From: Rhodanobacter soli
Lineage (GTDB): Bacteria > Pseudomonadota > Gammaproteobacteria > Xanthomonadales > Rhodanobacteraceae
Assembly: GCF_040548735.1 (NCBI RefSeq)
Contig: NZ_JBEPSD010000002.1
Location: 248,001-312,000 of the forward strand
Length of the DNA stretch: 64,000 bases
Reading direction: 5' to 3'
Part shown: one piece after another, positions 58,231 to 64,000 of the stretch
Position numbering within the stretch: position 1 is the stretch's first letter
Layout: each line of letters starts with the position of its first letter
Notes under the pieces: generated by a model
Told to the model about the DNA's origin: nothing
What the model saw: the letters and a program-made list of their open reading frames with translations, nothing else
Database searches by the model: none
Translations under genes and position numbers: made by a program

Positions 58231-58994
58231 GGGGCCTCCGGCAGGCGTCGCTGCGCCTCGACGAAGCGGCTGACGAAGGCGTCGACGGGGCGGTCGCGCA
58301 GGTCGTGGAAAGTCCCGTCCTGCAGCACGGCGCCTCGGCGCAGCAGCACCAGCCGTTCGGCGAACCAGGCTGCTTCGGCGAGGTCGTGGGTGACCACGAT
58401 CACGGTCTTGCCGAGCCGGTCGAAGATCTGTTTGAGCTCGTCCTGCAGTTCGTGCCGCACCACCGGATCGAGCGCGCCCAGCGGTTCGTCCAGCAGCAAC
58501 GCGTCGGGGTCGACCATCAAGGCGCGCATCAGCGCCACGCGCTGGCGCTGGCCGCCGGACAGTTCGGCCGGGTAGCGCTCCAGCACACCAACCGGCAGAT
58601 GGGTCAGCGCGGCGAGTTGTTCCGCGCGCTGCTGGATCCGCTCGCGGTTCCAACCGAGGTGGCGCGGCAGCAGGGCCAGGTTGCCCAGTGCGGTGAGATG
58701 CGGGAACAGGCCGCCATCCTGGATCACGTAGCCCACTCGCCGGCGCAGCTGCAGCACGTCGGTGCGCTGCAGGGGTTTGCCGTCGACTTCGACGTGGCCA
58801 TGGTCCGGCCACTCCAATCCGAGCAGCAGGCGCAGCACGGTGGACTTGCCCGAGCCGCTGCTGCCGATCAGTGCGCTGGTGGTGCCGGCAGCGAAGGCCA
58901 GGCTGGTTTGTTCGAGCGCATGCACCTTGCCGTAGCGCTTGCCCGCCTGCACCAGCGCGAAAGCGATGCCGCCGGGAGACTCAGCCGTGGACAT
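58227..58994 (-). CDS. Osmoprotectant-type ABC transporter ATP-binding protein
   Basis: A 255-residue ABC ATPase: Walker [11 protein letters not shown]-loop [12 protein letters not shown], signature [15 protein letters not shown], Walker [14 protein letters not shown] and H-loop VTHDLAEA. It lacks the C-terminal CBS domains seen in some OpuA/ProV proteins. Overlap with the downstream fused permease gene shows they form one two-gene transporter operon. Confidence 0.93.
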   Translation of the reverse strand: MSTAESPGGIAFALVQAGKRYGKVHALEQTSLAFAAGTTSALIGSSGSGKSTVLRLLLGLEWPDHGHVEVDGKPLQRTDVLQLRRRVGYVIQDGGLFPHLTALGNLALLPRHLGWNRERIQQRAEQLAALTHLPVGVLERYPAELSGGQRQRVALMRALMVDPDALLLDEPLGALDPVVRHELQDELKQIFDRLGKTVIVVTHDLAEAAWFAERLVLLRRGAVLQDGTFHDLRDRPVDAFVSRFVEAQRRLPEAP

Positions 58995-59161
58995 GGCGCG
59001 TCATGGCAGGTCGGCCTTCAGTTCGGTGGCGGGAAAGCAGCGCGGGGCGACGATGCCGCCACGGCCGCGGTACGCGTGAGCCTATCAGCAGGGCGGATGG
59101 CTGCGCCAACGTTGGTCGCGTTGCATTGGCCTGGTCTTTGCGCGGCACCGGCGCCGGGCCG

Positions 59162-60532
59162 CTATGGCGCACCGCTCATCAGCGCGCGGTCGCCGCCTTG
59201 CCGCTTGGCGTCGTACATCGCGTCGTCGGCATGCCGCAGCAGCAGCTTGCCGTCCTCGCCGTGATCGGGGTACAGGGCGATGCCGATGCTCGCCGACACT
59301 TGCAGCCGGCAGCCGGCCAGTTCGAACGGCTGTCTGAGCGCGGCATGGATCTTCGCGGCGATCGTGACGACGTGTTCGGGCAGGTCGATGCCGTTGAGCA
59401 GCACCACGAATTCGTCGCCGCCGATGCGGCCGACCGTATCGGAGTCGCGCACGCACTGGCTGATGCGCGCGGCCGCCTCGCGCAGCAGCAGGTCGCCGAC
59501 GTCGTGGCCATGCTTGTCGTTGACCGGCTTGAACTGGTCCAGGTCGAGGTACAGCACGGCCAGCCGCTGTCCATCGCGCCGGGCTCTGGCCAATGCGGTG
59601 CGCAGCCGGTCGTGGAACAGTTCGCGGTTCGGCAGGTCGGTGAGCTGATCGTGCTGGGCGAGGTACTGCAGCCGGGTTTCGCTCTTCTTGCGCTCGATCG
59701 CCGCGGCGATCTGGGTGGAGACGAACTGCAGCAGCGCCTTGTCCTGCTGGGTGTAGCGCACTTCGCCGGAGTAACTCTGCACCACCAGCGCGCCGATCAC
59801 GCCCTGTTGTCCGCCGAGCCATTCCAGCGAATCCCGGCCGACGATCGGGCGCACCCGCGCGGGCAGTTCCACCCGAGTATCCGGCGTCAGCAGCAGCGCC
59901 TGTCCGCTGCGGATCACCTCGCTGGTGAGTGTGCCCGATTCCAGGCTTTGCGTCGGGGGCGGCTGGTCGTACTCGTCGACGAAGTAGGGAAAGCTCAGCT
60001 CGTCCTTCTGCGCGTCGTACAAGGCCACGAAGAAATTCCTGGCCGGCAGCAGCTTGCCGACGATCTGGTGGATGTGCAGGAACAATGTCAGCAGATCCTC
60101 TGCCGAGTGCGCCGCCTCGGAAATGGCGTGCAATGCCACCTGCATCAGTTCGGCACGCTTGAGCTCGGTGACGTCGCGCGCCACCGCGATCCGCACCTGG
60201 TCCGCCTCCGACCAGCGCGCCGACCACATGATGTGGATGACCCGGCCGTCCTTGCGCACGTAGCGGTTCTGGAAATGCGGTTTGGGCTGGCCGGCCATGA
60301 TCTCGTTCGCCGCTTGCAGGGTACGCTCGCGGTCGTCGGGGTGGACCAGTTCGATCATCGGCCGGCCGATGACCTCTTCCGGCGTGTAGCCGAAGATGCG
60401 TTCGAAGGCGGCACTGACGAAGACGTAGCGGCCCTGGACGTCCACTACGCAGATCGCGTCGAGCAGGAGGTCCATGACGTTGCTGAAGGGGAGGCCGGCG
60501 CCCGATTCCAGCGGAGAAGACGGTTGGTTCAT
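59162..60532 (-). CDS. PAS-GAF-GGDEF diguanylate cyclase
   Basis: A 456-residue cytoplasmic protein. A PAS domain covers about 15-130 ([46 protein letters not shown]). A GAF domain covers about 145-290 ([28 protein letters not shown]). The GGDEF domain has an intact GGDEF motif at 371-375 and the RDSD inhibitory site ahead of it. It makes c-di-GMP under feedback control, sensing a small ligand or redox state through PAS/GAF. AACAGATCGAATG-type spacing leaves the start at ATG 60532 fairly secure. Confidence 0.92.
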   Translation of the reverse strand: MNQPSSPLESGAGLPFSNVMDLLLDAICVVDVQGRYVFVSAAFERIFGYTPEEVIGRPMIELVHPDDRERTLQAANEIMAGQPKPHFQNRYVRKDGRVIHIMWSARWSEADQVRIAVARDVTELKRAELMQVALHAISEAAHSAEDLLTLFLHIHQIVGKLLPARNFFVALYDAQKDELSFPYFVDEYDQPPPTQSLESGTLTSEVIRSGQALLLTPDTRVELPARVRPIVGRDSLEWLGGQQGVIGALVVQSYSGEVRYTQQDKALLQFVSTQIAAAIERKKSETRLQYLAQHDQLTDLPNRELFHDRLRTALARARRDGQRLAVLYLDLDQFKPVNDKHGHDVGDLLLREAAARISQCVRDSDTVGRIGGDEFVVLLNGIDLPEHVVTIAAKIHAALRQPFELAGCRLQVSASIGIALYPDHGEDGKLLLRHADDAMYDAKRQGGDRALMSGAP

Positions 60533-60693
60533 TCGATCTGTTCGAGCGTGTTGCCTGGCGAGGCGGCGATGCCGGTTCGAAGCCTATCCGGAATCCGTGC
60601 GGAAAATGTCTACACGCGCTTCCGGCGCCGCTCGCGACGGCCGCCAGGTGCCTGCGCCGGGCCGGTCGGGCGGCCCGGCGCAGGAGCGTGCGC

Positions 60694-61119
60694 TCAGGCG
60701 ATGGTCAGCGTCACGTCGATGTTGTTGCGAGTGGCGTTGGAGTACGGGCACACGACGTGCGCCTTCTGCACCAGCGCTTCGGCGTCGGCGCGGGGCAGGC
60801 CGGGGATCGAGATGGTCAGCTCGACTTCGATGCCGAAGCCGGTGGGGATCTGGCCGATGCCGACCTGGCCGGTCACCTGGGTATCGGCCGGCAGTTGCAG
60901 TTTCTGCTGGGCTGCCACGAACTTCATCGCGCCGAGGAAGCAGGCCGAGTAGCCGGCGGCGAACAACTGTTCCGGATTGGTGCCGTCGCCACCGGCGCCG
61001 CCGAGTTCCTTCGGTGTAGTCAGCCTGACGTCGAGCACGTTGTCGGACGAGGTGGCGCGGCCGTCGCGGCCGCCAGTGGCCGTGGCCTTGGAGCGATAGA
61101 GGACTTTTTCGATGGACAT
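60694..61119 (-). CDS. ohr: Organic hydroperoxide resistance protein Ohr
   Basis: A 141-residue OsmC/Ohr protein. Redox cysteines are C60 ([13 protein letters not shown]) and C124 ([10 protein letters not shown]). N-terminal [17 protein letters not shown] and [19 protein letters not shown] are typical Ohr rather than OsmC. It reduces lipid and organic hydroperoxides with lipoylated-protein electrons. AAAGGAAAC precedes ATG 61119. An ATAGTGCAC-type operator shared with ohrR lies upstream at 61177-61194. Confidence 0.95.
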   Translation of the reverse strand: MSIEKVLYRSKATATGGRDGRATSSDNVLDVRLTTPKELGGAGGDGTNPEQLFAAGYSACFLGAMKFVAAQQKLQLPADTQVTGQVGIGQIPTGFGIEVELTISIPGLPRADAEALVQKAHVVCPYSNATRNNIDVTLTIA

Positions 61120-61176
61120 GGGTGTTTCCTTTTCAGGTGGGTGGGGTGTGGCGGTGAATGTATTGCTGGCTATTTG

Positions 61177-61194
61177 ATAGTGCACTATTTAATT
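61177..61194 (-). promoter_or_regulatory. OhrR operator upstream of ohr
   Basis: ATAGTGCACTATTTAATT. The inner ATAGTGCACTAT (61177-61188) is a perfect palindrome. The same 18-base motif, with two changes, occurs upstream of ohrR, so both are likely OhrR sites. Confidence 0.75.
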
Positions 61195-61218
61195 AGGCAA
61201 AAATATTCAACGACTTGG

Positions 61219-61686
61219 TCAGACGCTGTCGGACAACTTGCCGCGCAGGTCCTGCAGTTCCCGTTTCAGGTGCATCAACTGGTCCGGCGTGCACCGGGTG
61301 GCGCAGAACACCGACTCCTGCACCTTGCCGGCCTTTGTCTGCAGCGCCTTGCCGCGCGCGGTCAGCGAAATCACCACGTGGCGCTCGTCGTCGCGCGAAC
61401 GCAGCCGCGTCACCAGTCCCGCCGTTTCCAGCCGTTTCAGCAACGGGGTGAGCGTGGCCGAATCGAGGAACAACCGTTCGCCGATCTCCGACACGCTGAG
61501 GCTTTCGTCCTCCCACAACACCATCATCACCAGGTATTGCGGATAGGTGAGGTCCAACGACTTGAGCAGCTTGCGGTAAACCTTGTTCATCGCCAGCCCG
61601 GCCGAGTACAGGGCGAAGCACAGCTGCGCGTCCAGCCGGGGCGTGGCGTTCGCGGCAAGCGTCGACGATGTGCGGGACGTGCTCAT
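61219..61686 (-). CDS. ohrR: OhrR, MarR-family organic peroxide repressor (two-Cys type)
   Basis: A 155-residue MarR protein with the OhrR-specific N-terminus [25 protein letters not shown]23 corresponds to the sensing cysteine, and C128 (VFCATRC) to the resolving cysteine, as in Xanthomonas OhrR (C22/C127). C132 is a third. The wing is [15 protein letters not shown]. It represses ohr and itself until oxidised by organic peroxides. ATG 61686 is preceded by its own operator copy. Confidence 0.94.
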   Translation of the reverse strand: MSTSRTSSTLAANATPRLDAQLCFALYSAGLAMNKVYRKLLKSLDLTYPQYLVMMVLWEDESLSVSEIGERLFLDSATLTPLLKRLETAGLVTRLRSRDDERHVVISLTARGKALQTKAGKVQESVFCATRCTPDQLMHLKRELQDLRGKLSDSV

Positions 61687-61701
61687 GGTTGCGCAACATA
61701 T

Positions 61702-61719
61702 ATAGTGCACAATTCAATT
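61702..61719 (-). promoter_or_regulatory. OhrR operator upstream of ohrR
   Basis: ATAGTGCACAATTCAATT, the second copy of the shared motif, 16 bases before the ohrR ATG and overlapping a TATATA that would serve as the -10 element. Confidence 0.72.
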
Positions 61720-61810
61720 GCAAGCTATTTTTACCGGATGGCTTCCGGCACGGGTGAAGCCGTGGTCGCTGGCTTAAGGTAGCGCGTATGCATCGGGCGA
61801 GGGGCAAGTG

Positions 61811-62569
61811 ATGTTCAGGCGGTTTCTGCTGGTCCTGGCCATGGCATTGCCGGCTCTGGCGGCGGCGAAGGTTCCGCCGGCCGAGGTGGCCGTGCTTGCC
61901 ACGTTGCACCAGTTGCATGCGACCACGCCGGCCTATTCGTTCGATACGCTGGGCCAGGTCATCGAGCGGCTGCAGCCCGAAGTGCTGTGCGTCGAACTGC
62001 AGCCGGACGACCTGCAGCGGCGCCCGGCGGAGGCGACCAAGCAGGAATATCCCCGGGTCGTCTATCCGCTGATCGACCGCCATCACTATCGCGTGTATGC
62101 GATGGAGCCGGCCGAACCCACCTACAGCGACATCCTCACGCCGTACATCCAGGCGGGCCACGATTTCAGCGTACGGGAGCCGGAGCAGGCCGAGGCGTTC
62201 TCGCGCTACAGCGATGGCGCCTACATCGGCCTGCAGACGTACTGGACGTCGCCCGCACGGGTCAACGACGCGGTGACGGATGCCGTACTGCGCGCCAAGC
62301 ACGAGCTGCAGCAGGCGATGGTCGGCGACGGCGAACGCATCGGCTGGGAACGCTGGAACCGGCAGTTCCTCGCCGTCATCCTGCAGGCCGCGAAAGAGAA
62401 CCCGGGCAAGCGCATCGTGGTACTCGTGGGTGCCGAGCATGGCTACTGGCTGCGCGGGCACCTGGCCCAGGCGACCGGCGTGCAGTTGCTCGATACGGCA
62501 GAGTTGCTGCGGGCACCGGCCGCGAAACCGATACAGCACGCCGGCCGGGCCGACGTGCCGATGACCTGA
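61811..62569 (+). CDS. Secreted TraB/TIKI-superfamily-like protein
   Basis: A 252-residue protein with a signal peptide (residues 1-18, ALPALAAA). Motifs resemble the TraB/TIKI/EreA superfamily: VAVLATLHQLHATTP near the N-terminus, VLCVELQPDDL, and GAEHGYWLRGHLAQA near the C-terminus, with the His/Glu pairs expected of this metal-dependent hydrolase fold. Substrate unknown. It may be co-transcribed with the interrupted gene that follows 39 bases later. Confidence 0.7.
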   Translation: MFRRFLLVLAMALPALAAAKVPPAEVAVLATLHQLHATTPAYSFDTLGQVIERLQPEVLCVELQPDDLQRRPAEATKQEYPRVVYPLIDRHHYRVYAMEPAEPTYSDILTPYIQAGHDFSVREPEQAEAFSRYSDGAYIGLQTYWTSPARVNDAVTDAVLRAKHELQQAMVGDGERIGWERWNRQFLAVILQAAKENPGKRIVVLVGAEHGYWLRGHLAQATGVQLLDTAELLRAPAAKPIQHAGRADVPMT

Positions 62570-62608
62570 TGGCGATGACCTGCTGAAAAACCACCATGGA
62601 GCCCTTGC

Positions 62609-63103
62609 ATGAACCTTCGGATGACAAGCCTTGCGACATTGGGCATCGCCGCACTCGCCGTGCTGGCCGGCAGCAATGTGCAGGCGAAAGACACCTACAG
62701 CGCACCACAACGTGAAGCGCTCGGCGCGGTGGACGCGCTGTTCGCTGCGATGGCGAAGCATGACGTGGACGCCTCGCGCCGGCTGATCCTTCCTGGTGCC
62801 AGTTTCGTGGTGGTGCTGCCCGATGGCGCGGTGAAGATCGAGCCCGACACCGGCTACCTGGAGACGTTGGGCAAGCACAAGGAAGTATTCCGCGAGCGCA
62901 TATGAGAGGCGCAGGTGATGGTGCAGGGCAACCTCGCCCAGATATGGGCGCCGTACGATTTCCACCTCGACGGCAAACTGTCCCATTGCGGCATCGACAG
63001 CTTCAGCCTGGTGCGCGGCCCCGGCGGCTGGCGTATCGCCGGGACCAGCTACACCGTGCAGAAGACGGGCTGCGCGCCGACCCCGCTGGGCAACGTGAAG
63101 TAG
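62609..63103 (+). pseudogene. NTF2/SnoaL-like secreted protein interrupted by in-frame TGA
   Basis: A signal peptide (ending NVQAKD) and an NTF2-like domain start at ATG 62609 (EALGAVDALFAAMAKHDVDASRRLILPGASFVVVLPDG). The frame meets TGA at 62903-62905 after KEVFRERI. The same frame then continues as EAQVMVQGNLAQIWAPYDFHLDGKLSHCGIDSFSLVRGPGGWRIAGTSYTVQKTGC to a stop at 63103. The homologous position in this family is usually an aromatic residue, so TGG to TGA is the likely change. The gene is a recent pseudogene, a read-through case, or a sequencing error. Confidence 0.75.
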
Positions 63104-63346
63104 CAGGTATCCCACGCCGGAGCTTCACTCGGCAGGCATGCCAGCGCGTAGCCTTTGACAAGGCCGGCTTGTCGCGTTGACGGTGGCCGTTTCTGCAGGC
63201 CGGGTGCCGCATCGCCGCGTGTTCCGGCATGAATCGACAAGGCTTTGCATGCGCCGAGTGACACCGATTGCCTGCGGGGGAACGCGATCTTTCCGGTCGA
63301 CGGAGGCGTGGGCTTCGTCCGTTGATTTTCGTGATGCACTTGGCGC
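63104..63346. other. Intergenic region, nothing recognised
   Basis: About 240 bases between the interrupted gene and the convergent lipocalin gene. I see no gene, strong hairpin or repeat. Confidence 0.5.
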
Positions 63347-63886
63347 TCAATCCAGCGGCGCGGTCATGATCAGCTGGTCGACCTCGTAGCCACGTTGGCG
63401 CGAGTGTTCCTTGAGGGTCTGGAACAGCGCGCGATCCATCGTGGGGCGGCGCGCGAGTATCCACAGGTGCTTGCGCCCGGGACTGCCGATCACGGCCCAC
63501 TGGTAGTCGGCGTCCACCTCGATCACCCAGTAGTCGGCCCATGCCATCGGCAGCCAGGTCAGCCAGGCGGGCACGAAGCGCACCTCCAGCGCCGCGGGCT
63601 GGTTGTCCTTCATCCGCGCCACTCCGTCGACGGACATCCGACCCTTGCTGGTGCGGCAGGCGTTGTGGATGTGGACGGTGTCGTCGGGATTCGGCGTGTA
63701 GGTGGCGACGACGGCATCCAGGCATTTGCGCTCGAAATACATCGGCAGGCGCGCGATCTCGTGCCACTGGCCGGCGTAGCGATGGATGTCGAGCGACGGC
63801 ACGGGCTGATTCGGCAAGGTGGCGGCCACCGTCGGCAGGGCAGCGGCCAGCAGCGCGGCCATCAACAGCCGGCGAAACATGCGCAT
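63347..63886 (-). CDS. blc: Bacterial lipocalin (Blc-like)
   Basis: A 179-residue protein with a signal peptide (residues 1-21, ALPTVAA) without a clear lipobox, so it may be soluble in the periplasm rather than a lipoprotein like E. coli Blc. The lipocalin GxW motif is YAGQWHEIARLPMYFERKC. The rest follows Blc: VVATYTPNPDDTVHIHNACR, YWVIEVDADYQWAVIGSPGRKHLWILAR. It binds lipids or hydrophobic ligands and is often linked to membrane stress. Confidence 0.9.
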   Translation of the reverse strand: MRMFRRLLMAALLAAALPTVAATLPNQPVPSLDIHRYAGQWHEIARLPMYFERKCLDAVVATYTPNPDDTVHIHNACRTSKGRMSVDGVARMKDNQPAALEVRFVPAWLTWLPMAWADYWVIEVDADYQWAVIGSPGRKHLWILARRPTMDRALFQTLKEHSRQRGYEVDQLIMTAPLD

Positions 63887-64000
63887 GGTCTGACTCCATC
63901 GGTTTCATGCATGGTACGTCGTCGTGTCCGTTGTCGACTACGGGAACGCCAAGCGTGACGGGGCTTGATTGCATGGGAAGCAAGTGGGTGACCAGCACCA

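Noticed and set aside
60694-61119. Calling this gene osmC
   Set aside because: N-terminal and cysteine contexts fit Ohr, and it lies next to an OhrR regulator with shared operators.
61193-63115. A 640-codon minus-strand frame across ohrR and the TIKI-like gene
   Set aside because: Composition typical of an antisense shadow in GC-rich DNA; the real genes there have motifs, signal peptides and ribosome sites.
1-64000. tRNA, rRNA, insertion sequences or prophage
   Set aside because: No cloverleaf-like sequence, rRNA segment, transposase or phage structural gene was recognised on reading; a tRNAscan/ISfinder run would settle small cases.

Overview
The window is GC-rich, gene-dense chromosomal DNA from a gammaproteobacterium, most likely of the order Xanthomonadales/Lysobacterales (Rhodanobacter, Dyella or Luteibacter relatives). 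The genus is an inference. It rests on overall gene style, a two-cysteine OhrR of the Xanthomonas type, a NagQ/NagR-like operator in front of a chitinase, and attC sites resembling those of Xanthomonas-type integrons. I see no rRNA, tRNA, CRISPR array, phage or insertion sequence.

Layout. 1-5153: sugar oxidation and hydrolysis (GMC oxidoreductase with its Tat-type small subunit, a ThuA-like lipoprotein, a GH36-type alpha-galactosidase). 5342-15445: a PadR regulator with its membrane partner, a beta-propeller protein with an HTH partner, DUF899 and DUF2182 proteins, an M61 peptidase, and a LytS/LytTR-type two-component pair. 15593-18681 (minus strand): what I read as a split borosin RiPP locus, with an OphMA/SonM-like peptide N-methyltransferase, a 96-residue candidate precursor, and a TPR/GGDEF protein 10 bp behind it. 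18965-33994: a large secreted protein, methyltransferase, FMN reductase, desaturase, flavin disulfide oxidoreductase, a DGPF/ECF42 sigma pair, an HxlR/protoglobin/redoxin group, an L,D-transpeptidase with an M23 peptidase, and a GST.

34375-40579 is a cluster of about 15 attC sites carrying small gene cassettes, all on the plus strand and visibly lower in GC than the flanks, with no integrase gene in the window (a CALIN, or part of a sedentary chromosomal integron). Most cassette products are short lipoproteins, secreted proteins or membrane proteins without a recognisable family. One is a GNAT acetyltransferase and two cassettes carry frameshifted genes.

40634-64000 returns to core-like genes: VOC proteins, two diguanylate cyclases, a dihaem cytochrome c, an amino-acid permease, DUF899 and GST, a UbiM-like hydroxylase, OsmC, an acyl-CoA dehydrogenase, a DksA-like zinc finger, a chitinase with two CBM5/12 modules behind two perfect GACAACGTTGTC palindromes, an osmoprotectant-type ABC transporter, the ohr/ohrR peroxide pair with duplicated operators, a gene interrupted by an in-frame TGA, and a lipocalin.

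The two most interesting systems are the borosin locus and the attC cassette array. All calls are from reading the sequence. No database search was run.
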